From Cellulomonas composti (GTDB taxonomy: Bacteria > Actinomycetota > Actinomycetes > Actinomycetales > Cellulomonadaceae): a DNA stretch of 64,000 nucleotides. Positions within the stretch are counted from its first letter, which is position 1. Each line of letters begins with the position of its first letter. Below the pieces are notes generated by a model. The model made no database searches. It was not told the DNA's origin and saw only the letters and a list, made by a program, of their open reading frames with translations. A program made the position numbers and the translations under genes. Below are positions 36,501 through 44,587 of this stretch, one piece after another. The DNA lies in the NCBI RefSeq assembly GCF_007990245.1, contig NZ_BJWG01000008.1:1-64000 (forward strand), in the 5' to 3' direction.

Positions 36501-37452
36501 CGACCAAGCCGGCGACCTCGACACGGGCATCAACGACAACAACGTCGTCACCGTGTCGCTCGGCCTCGAGGAGGCCGGGATCACCCCGGGCGACACGCCG
36601 GTCGTGTCCGCGTGGACGTACTCCGACTACGCCGCGGGCGGCGTCCGCGACGTCGCGTCGGACTTCACGGTCGACCCGTACACGCCGCCGTTCTGGTTCG
36701 AGAACGACATCGACAGCCCGTGGGAGGGCGGCACCGGCTCCGGCATCTCCACCCTCGCCGACGGCGGCGTGACCATCCCGGTGCACCGGTCGTCGGCCGC
36801 GGTCACGGGCAAGCTGCTGGTGCTCAACCCGCAGAACGACTCCACGACGAACCGTGCGCAGATCCTCACGGTCTCGGTGCCGAAGGCGACCGCGACCGCG
36901 CTGACCGTCACGGGCGGCACGTCGTACGGCTCGACCGCGACCCTCAAGGCGACCGTGTCGCCCGCCGCGGCCGGCAAGGTGACGTTCTACGACGGCAGCA
37001 AGGTCATCAAGACGGTCACCGTCAGCGGGGGCAAGGCCAGCACCACGGCCAAGCTCACGGTCGGCACCCACAAGATCAAGGCGAGCTTCACCCCGACGAG
37101 CACGACGGCGTACGCCGCCTCCTCGTCGTCCGTGAAGACCGTCGTGGTCACGAAGTCGGCGACCACGACGAAGCTCACGCTCTCGCCCACCACGGTCAAG
37201 AAGGGCGTGTCGGCCAAGGCGATCATCACCGTGACCGGCGCGACCTCGCCGCCCGCGGGCGTCGTCAAGGTCACCGAGGGCACCAAGGTGCTCGGCAGCG
37301 GGACGCTCGTCGTGTCCGGCAAGACCGGCAAGGTGACGATCGTGCTGCCGAAGACCCTGACCGTCGGCAGCCACGCCCTGAAGGTCACCTACACGGGCAG
37401 CGGCACCACGACGGCCTCGTCGGCCACGGCCACGCTGAAGGTCGTGCCGTAG
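33586..37452 (+). CDS. Secreted S8 (subtilisin-like) serine protease with C-terminal Ig-like repeats
   Basis: A 1288-residue secreted protease. Signal peptide 1-28 ends near GAAP, followed by a propeptide. The catalytic triad is Asp in AVIDTGLDYTHADF (about 187), His in GGHGSHVAGTAAG (about 269) and Ser in SGTSMASPHVAGIAAL (about 615). A PA-type domain (about 440-570) is inserted before the Ser, as in lactocepin-like and vacuolar-type subtilases. Fibronectin-like and two Big_3-type Ig repeats follow (about 1100-1288). No LPXTG is seen. AGGGG lies eight bases before the ATG. Confidence 0.93.
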   Translation: MPRRPVLASVTALSVVLTTAMLGTPAGAAPPGTPISSSHKFDPAVARAMFEKLHKTVDLTGSEGQVTALVQLTTKAGVDVTGGPAAVRRAAATTEAVAEDVVPTELTDRNAGTATPKRIATLTNLASATLVQGDAAQIAALVSSSDVKAVYRVVPKTIGNSNTVAFTKALQTWQDTGETGDGVSIAVIDTGLDYTHADFGGAGTVEAYEAAYGEDGTQPIPAGSFDEDKFLGGYDFAGPLYDASGEEPGSTLVPTPDENPIDAPLDAGGHGSHVAGTAAGYGVDAYGDTFAGDYSLLSDLSGFKIGPGSAPEAQLYSYKVFGDIGGSTDLVSLALDRAADPNGDGDFSDHADVINMSLGSTGSPVDDPENALVDELTALGVTVVTSQGNSDDLTDIGGSPGSATSALAVASSVANPVLDSVKIAAPAPDGFSVGQLLPAQNSIAYSGTADLTAPVAFVAADFSGCTPFTPTQAGIVAGKIAYLWWDDNDATRACGSIVRFGNARAAGALGVLIGTENPVFAAGISGDVIIPGAQMTSTTTDALMPSITDGSLTLTIGPSLAQTSRLDGYEDTVSSFSSRGAHGSLGTIKPDVAAPGDGIQSVSSGTGDGSAVLSGTSMASPHVAGIAALVRAAHPTWSAAETKAAIMNTSTHDVVTEPGPDGVAYGPLRVGSGRVDALQAVDDDVIAYNTQEPARVSVTFGVVDVADETVVQRQTVTVKNLGASTRTYATSVSSASTSGGATITASPASITVAPGHTALVTLTLTVDPSTLERELEPTMEETQLGIPRDFVSSVSGRLVLTSTDDDQELRVPVQAAPRLVADLTASAVAFGPSSEAGLALSGTGIASGGWYSLTTPLILGATSPKLEDSNEVTSDSARKAGDIRSIGWSSTAPALVDAGGEAADGRLVLGMVTDGEWATLGLSTIPVFDIDIDGDGSYDIETYVQKYAGTDLSLAFTVDYNTGDTLDVQLANDQAGDLDTGINDNNVVTVSLGLEEAGITPGDTPVVSAWTYSDYAAGGVRDVASDFTVDPYTPPFWFENDIDSPWEGGTGSGISTLADGGVTIPVHRSSAAVTGKLLVLNPQNDSTTNRAQILTVSVPKATATALTVTGGTSYGSTATLKATVSPAAAGKVTFYDGSKVIKTVTVSGGKASTTAKLTVGTHKIKASFTPTSTTAYAASSSSVKTVVVTKSATTTKLTLSPTTVKKGVSAKAIITVTGATSPPAGVVKVTEGTKVLGSGTLVVSGKTGKVTIVLPKTLTVGSHALKVTYTGSGTTTASSATATLKVVP

Positions 37453-37477
37453 TCGAACGGCCTCCCGGCGGGGGCGT

Positions 37478-37500
37478 CGCGGTGGGGTCATCCCCCCGCG
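37478..37500 (+). terminator. Possible terminator after the subtilase gene
   Basis: CGCGGTGGGG pairs with CCCCCCGCG across a TCAT loop with one bulge, 26 bp after the stop codon. There is no U run. Confidence 0.4.
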
Positions 37501-37602
37501 GCGTCCCCGCGCCGTCTCCGGCGGCCCGCCCCGGTTCGTCCGACCGGTGGACGATCGTCGGTGCAGGTCAAGCCCGGGACGATCCGCGCCGATGCGGCTG
37601 AC

Positions 37603-38097
37603 ATGGAACCGTTCGGCGTCTCACGCCCTCGGGGCGGCGCGCAGATCCCGCAGCCGCACGCGCCCGGCGACGAGGCGGGCGGCGTGGTCCGCCCGCTGAA
37701 CGACGCGGAGTCGGTGTGGGCCGCGCAGCACCGCGAGCTCGTCGCGGAGCTGTGCGACCACGGCTTCGACACCCCGACGGTGGGCGGGCTGTTCGACCGG
37801 GTGCACGGCACCTGGCTGGACGCGCCGGATCCGGGCGATCCCGAACCCCTCGTGCACGCGTTCGGGATCGGGCTCGGCGACCTCGTCCGCCAGCGCGTGC
37901 CCGGGCTCGACTGGGCCTCCTACACCGACCGCGCGGGCACCGAGCTGGTGCTCAGCCACGCGGAGCACGACCTCGTCATCTTCCCGATCGCGTCCGTGGG
38001 CGCGCACTGGGGCAACGTCGGGCCGGGCTGGTTCGCCGAGCACGTCGACGTCGTCGTGGACGGCGCCCTCGGCCGCATACCTCCGCACGCGCCGTAG
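37603..38097 (+). CDS. DUF3806 domain protein
   Basis: A 164-residue protein with the DUF3806 pattern: LNDAESVWAAQHRELVAELC, then AFGIGLGDLVRQRVPGLDW, TDRAGTELVL and LVIFPIASVGAHW. The family is common in actinobacteria and has no known function. GTG 37561 would add 14 residues; neither start has a strong ribosome site. A second, more divergent member appears to head the gene at 47365. Confidence 0.75.
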   Translation: MEPFGVSRPRGGAQIPQPHAPGDEAGGVVRPLNDAESVWAAQHRELVAELCDHGFDTPTVGGLFDRVHGTWLDAPDPGDPEPLVHAFGIGLGDLVRQRVPGLDWASYTDRAGTELVLSHAEHDLVIFPIASVGAHWGNVGPGWFAEHVDVVVDGALGRIPPHAP

Positions 38098-38183
38098 CCT
38101 CGACCCCGATCCGATGGCGCGGCTCGCCGGGCATTCCGTCCCGAATGCTCACGTGTGACGCCACTCACGCCGATACTCAAGGC

Positions 38184-38711
38184 ATGACGACGTTCGAGGA
38201 CCTCGACCTCGTCGAGGCGTTCGGCGACTTCGGTGAGGCCGAGCCGGCGCCCCGACGCCGTTCCGCCGTGGTGGCCGTCGTGGCGTTCGCGGTCGCCCTC
38301 GCGCTGATCGTCGTCGGGATCGTCTGGGCCAGCAACGCCGGCTCCGACGGTGCGGCGCAGGCCGCCGAGACCACCTCCGTCGTGCCGCAGCTCGCCGTCG
38401 CGCAGAGCGCGGCGGACAAGCTCGACGACGGCGATCTGGCCGAGCTCGCCGTCCTCGCGGACAGCACCCGTCTCCTGACGACCACCGCCCTGGGCACGCA
38501 CTACGCGGCGATCGGCACCGACGGTGACGTCTGCGTCGTCACGGTCCTGCCGGGCACGCTGCCCACCCAGGGGTGCGCCGCCCCGACCGACCGCCTGCGC
38601 ATCACGGTCGCCGACGCCGACGGGAACCCCGCGCTCGTCCTCGCGGCGCCCGGCACGAGCCCCGGCGACGGCTGGCACGAGGTCGCGCCCGGCGTCTGGG
38701 TCGTGGACTGA
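38184..38711 (+). CDS. Single-pass membrane protein of unknown function
   Basis: A 175-residue protein with a short acidic cytoplasmic end, a transmembrane helix at about 28-50 (VVAVVAFAVALALIVVGIVW) and an extracytoplasmic domain with two Cys (near 117 and 132) that could form a disulfide. I recognise no family. A small hairpin, CCCCGA/TCGGGG at 38720-38734, follows and might end transcription. Confidence 0.7.
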   Translation: MTTFEDLDLVEAFGDFGEAEPAPRRRSAVVAVVAFAVALALIVVGIVWASNAGSDGAAQAAETTSVVPQLAVAQSAADKLDDGDLAELAVLADSTRLLTTTALGTHYAAIGTDGDVCVVTVLPGTLPTQGCAAPTDRLRITVADADGNPALVLAAPGTSPGDGWHEVAPGVWVVD

Positions 38712-38772
38712 CCGCGACTCCCCGACGCTCGGGGCTCGCTCTGGGCTCGCTCGGGTCTAGCTGGGGACTCGC

Positions 38773-39723
38773 TCAGCGTGTCAACGCGTCGACGACGCGG
38801 GCCAGGCTCGACCCGATCCCCCACCGCTCCGCCAGCCGCACGAGCGCGTCCGGGTCGGCCGGTGCCGTGGGCAGCCGACCGTCCTCGTCGGCCACGGGCG
38901 CGTCCGGAGCCACGCGCACGACGGCCGGCGCCACCTGCAGGTAGGCGTCCGACTCGGTGAGTCGGCGCTGCTGCGTCGCGGTCAGCCCGGGGTCGTGCGC
39001 GTCGCGTGCCGCGAGCACTCCCGCGAGCGAGCCGTACCGGCGGATCAGCGCCGCCGCGGTCTTCTCGCCGATCCCCGGCACCCCCGGCAGCCCGTCCGAC
39101 GGGTCGCCGCGCAACGCCGCGAGATCGGCGTAGCCCCGGCCGGTGGACACGTCGTACCGCTCGACGAGCCGCGCCTGGTCGACGACCTCGAGGTCGCGGA
39201 TCCCCTTCACCGTGTACAGCACGCGCACCCGGGCCTCGTCGTCGACGAGCTGGAACAGGTCCCGGTCGCCCGTGACGACGTCGACCGCGTCGCGCTCGTC
39301 GGCCGGGCGTGCGACCTCGCGCGCGACGAGCGTGCCGATCACGTCGTCGGCCTCGAAGCCGGGCGCGCCGAGCCGCGCGATGCCCAACGCCGCGAGCGCT
39401 TCGACGATGACGGGCACCTGCGGTGCGAGCGTGTCCGGCACCTCCTCGAGGCCCGTCGTGCCGGGCACCGGGACCGCGACGCGGTGCGCCTTGTAGCTCG
39501 GGATCGCCTCGACGCGGAACGCGGGGCGCCAGTCGTCGTCCCAGCACGCGACCAGGCGGGTCGGCCGACGGTCGACGACGAGGCGCGCGATCATCTCGAG
39601 CAGCCCTCGCACCGCGTTCGTCGGGGAGCCGTCGGGCGCGCGGCCCGCCGACTCCGGCACGCCGAAGTACGCGCGGAAGTACAGCGACGCCGTGTCGAGC
39701 AGCAGCAGCCTGCCGTCGCCCAC
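38773..39723 (-). CDS. 5'-3' exonuclease (FEN/PIN-like)
   Basis: A 316-residue stand-alone version of the 5' nuclease domain found at the N-terminus of DNA polymerase I. Acidic metal ligands lie in LLLLDTASLYFRAYF, CWDDDWRP, FEADDVIGTL and VTGDRDLFQLVDD. The H3TH DNA-binding motif is GDPSDGLPGVPGIGEKTAAALI. It probably removes RNA primers or flaps. The start GTG 39723 lies one base after the stop of the upstream membrane gene, so coupling is likely. Confidence 0.9.
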   Translation of the reverse strand: MGDGRLLLLDTASLYFRAYFGVPESAGRAPDGSPTNAVRGLLEMIARLVVDRRPTRLVACWDDDWRPAFRVEAIPSYKAHRVAVPVPGTTGLEEVPDTLAPQVPVIVEALAALGIARLGAPGFEADDVIGTLVAREVARPADERDAVDVVTGDRDLFQLVDDEARVRVLYTVKGIRDLEVVDQARLVERYDVSTGRGYADLAALRGDPSDGLPGVPGIGEKTAAALIRRYGSLAGVLAARDAHDPGLTATQQRRLTESDAYLQVAPAVVRVAPDAPVADEDGRLPTAPADPDALVRLAERWGIGSSLARVVDALTR

Positions 39724-39724
39724 G

Positions 39725-40384
39725 TCACGAACCCGCAGGCGGCTCGGTCGGCTGGGTGGGCGTCGGTGCCGGTGCGGGAGCCGGTGCCGGTGCGGGAGCC
39801 GTCTTCGGCTCCTTGGGCGGCAGGCCCAGGCGCTTGCGGAAGATCTGGCGCTGGACGTACCAGCCGGACCCGCCGACGGCCAGCCACACGACGAGCATGA
39901 CGGTCTGCTGCCAGCCGTCCTCGGGATGCCGCAGCATGTCGAACGCGTCCGGCCACAGCAGCGCCGCGCCCGTGAGGATGAGGCTCGCGCCACCGAGCGC
40001 GGTGAGCCACAGCAGCGCGCGCCGCGAGTACTTCTCCGCGAGCAGCGCGGAGGCGAACGCCACGCTCACGACCACGATGATGCCGAGCAGCACGCTCGAA
40101 CCGGGACCGGCGAGCGCCGAGACCAGCTTGGCGCCGATCACGGCACCCGTCGCGAGCCCGACGAAGAACGTCGCGACCCGGAAGATGAGCGAGACCACCA
40201 GCCACATGAGCAGCGCGGAGCCGAGCCCGACCCAGAGCTTCGTCCAGGAATCGGTCGTGAACGCGTCGGCGATCAGGTACCCGACCGAGAAGCCCGCCGC
40301 CAGGAGCGCGAGGTTCACCGAACGGATGCCGTAGAAGCACAGCAGCACGCCGACCAGCAGCGCGATCAGCCCCGACGAGTCCAT
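39725..40384 (-). CDS. DUF4203/TMEM198-like membrane protein
   Basis: A 219-residue protein with about seven hydrophobic helices and a Pro/Ala-rich cytoplasmic tail built from PAPAPAPAP. The Gly-rich pattern FYGIRSVNLALLAAGFSVGY fits the DUF4203 (TM7SF3/TMEM198-like) family. Function is unknown. It is directly upstream of the 5'-3' exonuclease gene with a one-base gap. Confidence 0.78.
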   Translation of the reverse strand: MDSSGLIALLVGVLLCFYGIRSVNLALLAAGFSVGYLIADAFTTDSWTKLWVGLGSALLMWLVVSLIFRVATFFVGLATGAVIGAKLVSALAGPGSSVLLGIIVVVSVAFASALLAEKYSRRALLWLTALGGASLILTGAALLWPDAFDMLRHPEDGWQQTVMLVVWLAVGGSGWYVQRQIFRKRLGLPPKEPKTAPAPAPAPAPAPTPTQPTEPPAGS

Positions 40385-40483
40385 GCCAGACCCCTTCCGA
40401 CGGCCGGAGACGCTCCGACGTTCGTCGGGGCCACGCTAGCGGCCGCCGACGACGAAAGCAGGAGGACGCCGGCAGACGACGAG

Positions 40484-40515
40484 AGCCGGTCGACGCCCCT
40501 CCGCGTCGACCGGCT
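40484..40515 (-). terminator. 13-bp perfect hairpin after the sigma-partner gene
   Basis: AGCCGGTCGACGC (40484-40496) is complementary to GCGTCGACCGGCT (40503-40515), with a 6-nt loop. It lies 62 bp past the stop of the 40578-42044 gene and before the DUF4203 start, the expected site of a terminator for the sigma-factor operon. Confidence 0.75.
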
Positions 40516-40577
40516 TCGTCCGTGCCCGGACCGGGGACCCTGCCACCCGGTTCCGGACGTCCTGCGCCAGACCGGGC

Positions 40578-42044
40578 TCAGCTCGTCAGGTCGAGCATGC
40601 TGTCGGCCACCGCGACGACCGTCCACGTCGAGCCGTCGTCGCTCGTGAGCTCGTACGTCGGGATCAGCGACGTCGAGCCGTCCACGTCGGTCTGCAGCGC
40701 CACGCCGAGACGCGCCGCCGTGATCGTCACGTCCATGACCGGCCACGAGAACGACGCACCGGGCTCGGGCGCCGCGGGCGGTGTGGGCGTGCTCGTCGGC
40801 TCCTCGTTCGACGACGTGTCGGTGCCCGACTCCATCGCGCCCATGAGCGCTTCGCGCGCGGCCATCGGGTACACGCCACCACCCGAAGCGCCGAAGCGCG
40901 GGTCGTTCAGCCGCTCCACGGCCTGCGCCGGGCTGACCACGTCGTACGAACCGAGTGCCACGACCGGTGCGAGCGAGCCCCAGGCCGACTGCACGCCGTC
41001 GGACATGACCGTGAACCACCAGGTCAGGCCGGTGCGCTGGCCGTCGACGACGAGCTCGGCGCCCACGTTCACCGAGGCGCCCGCGTCGGTCTGCGTCGTC
41101 CACGCGTAGTCGTCGGGGTCGAGGCCGAGGTCGGCGAGCGCGTCACGCGCCGTCGCCGTCGCGTCCTTGGCCGACGGCGCCTCAGCCGTGCAGTCCCCGT
41201 CCACGCCGAAGTCAGGCTCCGATCCGCCGCTGACCGCACCGTCGTCTCCCGGCGTGTCGTCCGCCTTCGCGTCGTCCGCCGTCGAGGAGTCGGGCTCGTC
41301 CGGGGGAGCGACCACGTCGCTCCCGCAGGCCCACGGGTCGCGCGTCGGGTCGTAGTAGCTCACGCTCGTCGTCCCGTCAGGGGCGATCGTCACGGTCGGG
41401 ACAGAACCGTCCTGCTTGCCGACCGTCCACCCGCCCGCGTCCTGACGAGGCTTGCCGGAGACGCCGAACACGTCGGCCGCGAGCGCAGCCGTCGCCTGGC
41501 TGTAGGTCGCCGACGGGTCGAATCCCCACGCGTCGTGGCTCGATCCCGCGGTGGGCAGGCCCGCGCCGTGGAACACCGTACGACCGCCGTACCAGTAGCT
41601 CGACGGCAACGCGTCACGCCCGCCGACGAGATTCTGCGCGTCGACGGCGGCGCCGGAGTCGACCTCCTGCTGCTCGGCGGGCGCCGCACCACCGAGCGAC
41701 ATCGGGGCCTCGAGCGATGCGTCAGCGCTCGTGGCCGAGGCGTCCGCACCCTTCGCCCCGATCGCGTAGCCACTCGCGCCGACGACCGCGATGCCCGCGA
41801 CGACGGCCGCGACCTGGAACCAGCGGGGGGTGCGCCGGCGTGCCCGGGCCGCGGCCAGCTCGTCGCCCGGCGCCGTGCCCACCTGGACCCCCGTGGTCAC
41901 GGCCAGGGTCTCGTGCAGCGAGTCGGCATCGAGCACGGCGTCCACGGCGGGGTCGGCCGCGCGGACCCGCTCGAGTGCCGCACTCAGGAGCTCAGGGTCG
42001 ACCTGCCCGTCGTCGGGCTCGTGATCGGTCGGGAAGCGGTTCAT
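40578..42044 (-). CDS. Membrane protein paired with the ECF sigma factor (candidate anti-sigma or target)
   Basis: A 488-residue protein: an acidic cytoplasmic N-terminus (1-75), one transmembrane helix at about 78-100 (WFQVAAVVAGIAVVGASGYAI), and a large extracytoplasmic domain rich in Tyr/Trp/Gly, including two repeats with SPAQAVERLNDPRFG-like content. GGAGG precedes the ATG by six bases. Its place directly after an ECF sigma gene suggests a regulator or effector. It lacks the HXXXCXXC motif of zinc anti-sigma factors. Confidence 0.72.
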   Translation of the reverse strand: MNRFPTDHEPDDGQVDPELLSAALERVRAADPAVDAVLDADSLHETLAVTTGVQVGTAPGDELAAARARRRTPRWFQVAAVVAGIAVVGASGYAIGAKGADASATSADASLEAPMSLGGAAPAEQQEVDSGAAVDAQNLVGGRDALPSSYWYGGRTVFHGAGLPTAGSSHDAWGFDPSATYSQATAALAADVFGVSGKPRQDAGGWTVGKQDGSVPTVTIAPDGTTSVSYYDPTRDPWACGSDVVAPPDEPDSSTADDAKADDTPGDDGAVSGGSEPDFGVDGDCTAEAPSAKDATATARDALADLGLDPDDYAWTTQTDAGASVNVGAELVVDGQRTGLTWWFTVMSDGVQSAWGSLAPVVALGSYDVVSPAQAVERLNDPRFGASGGGVYPMAAREALMGAMESGTDTSSNEEPTSTPTPPAAPEPGASFSWPVMDVTITAARLGVALQTDVDGSTSLIPTYELTSDDGSTWTVVAVADSMLDLTS

Positions 42045-42092
42045 GGAATCCTCCGGGGAAGTCGTCCTCACCCCTTCCATGTGCCCGGCGCG

Positions 42093-42156
42093 ACCGGTCT
42101 TGCACTGAGCCGGTCTTGCACTGCGCCGGTCTTGCACTGCGCCGGTGCTGCACTCA
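42093..42156 (-). repeat. 16-bp tandem repeat, four copies, between sigma factor and partner gene
   Basis: On the plus strand the units are ACCGGTCTTGCACTGA, GCCGGTCTTGCACTGC twice, and GCCGGTGCTGCACTCA. The last overlaps the sigma-gene stop codon. The same core, ACCGTCTTGCAC, occurs once at 42807-42818 upstream of the sigma gene. Confidence 0.88.
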
Positions 42157-42741
42157 GTCCGACGCGACCCAGGCCGCGGCCAGTCGGGCGCGGGCTCGGC
42201 TGAGGGCTGCGTCCGCGCCGCCACGGCTCACGCCGAGCACCTCCGCGAGCGCCTGGCCCGTCAGACCCTCCCAGGCGTTGAGCAGCACGATCTGCCGGTC
42301 ACGCGGGCTCAGCGCCGCGAGGGCCTCACGCACCTGCTCGTCACGCACCGCGTGCAGCGCGGGGTCGTCGTCCTCGACCTCGTCGGGCAGGTGCTCGACG
42401 GGGATCGGGCGCCCCTTGCGTCGATGGTTCGCGACGACGAAGCCCGCGGTCCGGTACAGCCACGGCAGCTCGGCACCGTCGGGGACGTCGTCGCGCCGGC
42501 GCCACGCGACCGTCAGCACGTCGGCGGTCAGGTCGGCGGCCTCCTGCCCGGTGCGCCGCACGAGGTAGCGGTAGAGCGCGCGCTCGTGCTCGTGCACCAG
42601 CGCGGTGAACCAGTCGGCGTCGTGGGGCGGGCCCTCACCGGCCATCGGGCGGACCTCGGGTGCGGCCGCGTCGCCCTCGGGCGCGTCGAGGTCGTCGGCG
42701 AGTCCGTTCTCACCGTCCGGCGATTCGATGCGCGGCAACAC
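42154..42741 (-). CDS. RNA polymerase sigma factor, ECF/sigma-70 family
   Basis: A 195-residue sigma factor with region 2 at about 55-105 (FTALVHEHERALYRYLVRRT, then LPWLYRTAGFVVANHRR) and region 4 at about 140-190 (ALSPRDRQIVLLNAWEGLTG). It lacks regions 1 and 3, as ECF factors do. I chose GTG 42741 because a GAGGGGGG site lies five bases upstream. It is followed by the membrane protein at 40578-42044, with 109 bp between holding the 16-bp repeats. Confidence 0.88.
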   Translation of the reverse strand: MLPRIESPDGENGLADDLDAPEGDAAAPEVRPMAGEGPPHDADWFTALVHEHERALYRYLVRRTGQEAADLTADVLTVAWRRRDDVPDGAELPWLYRTAGFVVANHRRKGRPIPVEHLPDEVEDDDPALHAVRDEQVREALAALSPRDRQIVLLNAWEGLTGQALAEVLGVSRGGADAALSRARARLAAAWVASD

Positions 42742-42919
42742 GTGACCCCCCTCGTCGTCGGTGGGCACGCCACAGCGCCCCCACCCCCACTGTGTCGGCT
42801 CCCCGCACCGTCTTGCACGCTTTCGTGAACTGCGTCGCCCAGGTGTGACCAGACCGTGACCCGCCCGCGCCCGGAGGCCCGACGAACCACGGCGAACCAC
42901 CCGTCGGACCGGACGAGGG

Positions 42920-44458
42920 CTACAGCCCGTCGGCCACCACGGCGGCCGCCCGCAGCCACGCGTCGCGCGTCGTCGGGTGCAGCGCCTCGTACGTGATCGG
43001 CCCGCCCGCGACGAGCGCCGGGTCGTGCGGCACCTCGACGACCGCCCGCGTGAGCGCGCCGAAGTGCGTGCGCAGCCGCTTGCGCAGGTCCTTGTCGACG
43101 CGCGCGTCGGGCGCGGACAGGATCGTCACCGCGCTGCGCACCGCGTCCTCGTGCCCGGTCGCGCGCAGCGCGTCGAGCGCCCACGCCGCCGACTGCGCGG
43201 TGTCCTCGCGGATGGTCGAGACCACGACGATCTGGTCGGCCGCCGCGACCGCCGCCTGCCAGTTCGAGGCGCGCATGTTGTTGCCGGTGTCCACGACGAG
43301 CACGCGGTAGAACCGCGAGAGCACCTGGTGCAGCGACTCGAACGCGGCCGCGTCCATGAGGGTGGCCGACGACGCGTCCTCGTCGGAGGCCAGCACGTCG
43401 AACTGCTCGTCGGCCTGCGTGCGCACGAAGCCGTCGAGGTCGCCCAGCCGCACGGTCGCGTCCCCGCCCAGCGACGGGAGCGCGTGCAGCAGGTCCACCG
43501 CGGTACGCGTGTGGTCGGTGTGCACCGAGCGCCAGCCGAGCGTGCCGCGCGTCTCGTTGTTGTCCCACGCGAGCGTGTAGCCGCCGCGCTGCAGCCCGAA
43601 CGTCGCGGCCAGCAGCATCGTCGCGGTCGTCTTGTGCGCGCCGCCCTTGGGATTGATCACGACGACCGTGCGCGGGCCGTCCAGCGTCCGCCGCACCGAC
43701 GCCACCTGGACCCGACGACGCCGCTCGGCGCGCCCCGGCCCGGGGTGGATCGCGCCGAACGTCACCCGGCGCACCCCGACGCGCCAGCCCTCCTCGGCCG
43801 GACCGGTCGAGGCCGGGTGGCGCGCCGCGAGCAGGTCGTCGAGCGTCGGCAGCGCCCCGGTGTGCCCCGCGACCGCCGCGCCGGCGCCGGCGGCCGGGCG
43901 CTCGGCGCCGCTCGCACTCGTCGGGCCCGCCGTGGGGCCGGTCGTGGGCTCGGTCGTGGGCTCGGTCGTGAGCCCCGTCGTCGGACCGGTCGTCGGCGCC
44001 GGCGACGGATCCGCCTGGCCGCTCGTCGGAGCCGCGGTCGGGGCGGCCGGCATGCTCGTCGGCGCGCCGTTCGACGTGCTCGTCGCCGGCACGGGCGCCG
44101 GCTCGCTCGTCGGACCCGGGGTCGCGGTACGTGCGTCGGCCGCGACGGGGGCGCCCAGCGCAGGCGACTGCGGGGCGGCGTGGTCGTCCGCGAGGTCGCC
44201 GGGCGCCTCGTCGACGAGGCCGTCGGCGTGGATCAGCAGGTCCCACATGCCGTCGGGGTCGCGCACCGTGACGGGCACGGGATGGCCCACCTCGCCCGCG
44301 AGCGCGGCCACGCGTGCGGTGATCGCGGCTCCGGCTTCCTGCAGGGTCGCCATCTGGATCCGCTCGATGACGCCGTCGACGGAGATCGCTCCCGTGCCGT
44401 CGTCGCGCACCTCGGCGCTCACCCGCGGCAGCGTCCGCGAAGCCTCGTCGTCGCCCAT
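42920..44458 (-). CDS. MinD/ParA-family P-loop ATPase (EspI-like)
   Basis: A 512-residue protein: N-terminal alpha/beta region, a long Pro/Thr/Ala linker with TTEPTTEPTTGPT repeats (about 110-190), and a C-terminal deviant Walker A ATPase. The motif is INPKGGAHKTTATM (about 266-279), followed by WDNNETRGTLGW and VLVVDTGNNMRASNW. The fold positions proteins or DNA in the cell; linker-ATPase proteins of this kind resemble EspI-like ATPases of actinobacteria. No parB or type VII secretion genes are nearby. The start has GGGGAGG six bases upstream and 11-bp iterons just beyond. Confidence 0.85.
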   Translation of the reverse strand: MGDDEASRTLPRVSAEVRDDGTGAISVDGVIERIQMATLQEAGAAITARVAALAGEVGHPVPVTVRDPDGMWDLLIHADGLVDEAPGDLADDHAAPQSPALGAPVAADARTATPGPTSEPAPVPATSTSNGAPTSMPAAPTAAPTSGQADPSPAPTTGPTTGLTTEPTTEPTTGPTAGPTSASGAERPAAGAGAAVAGHTGALPTLDDLLAARHPASTGPAEEGWRVGVRRVTFGAIHPGPGRAERRRRVQVASVRRTLDGPRTVVVINPKGGAHKTTATMLLAATFGLQRGGYTLAWDNNETRGTLGWRSVHTDHTRTAVDLLHALPSLGGDATVRLGDLDGFVRTQADEQFDVLASDEDASSATLMDAAAFESLHQVLSRFYRVLVVDTGNNMRASNWQAAVAAADQIVVVSTIREDTAQSAAWALDALRATGHEDAVRSAVTILSAPDARVDKDLRKRLRTHFGALTRAVVEVPHDPALVAGGPITYEALHPTTRDAWLRAAAVVADGL

Positions 44459-44473
44459 GGCGCACCTCCCCGC

Positions 44474-44517
44474 GTCAGTACCGCGTCCGTACGGTGTCGG
44501 TACGGTGTCAGTACCCC
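44474..44517. promoter_or_regulatory. Four 11-bp iterons upstream of the MinD/ParA gene
   Basis: GTCAGTAC, GTCCGTAC, GTCGGTAC and GTCAGTAC begin at 44474, 44485, 44496 and 44507, exactly 11 bp apart, 16 bp before the start codon. The GTAC core is self-complementary. One helical turn per repeat puts all copies on one face of the DNA, as for a cooperative operator or a partition-type binding site. Confidence 0.8.
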
Positions 44518-44587
44518 CAGGGGCAAACTACGCGAATCGGCGGCCGAGCGCGCGATCGCGCAGGTGAGGCGGTTGTCCGGGGCTGTC

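Noticed and set aside
42093-42156. Rho-independent terminator between sigma factor and partner gene
   Set aside because: The repeats are direct, not inverted, and do not form a stable simple stem.
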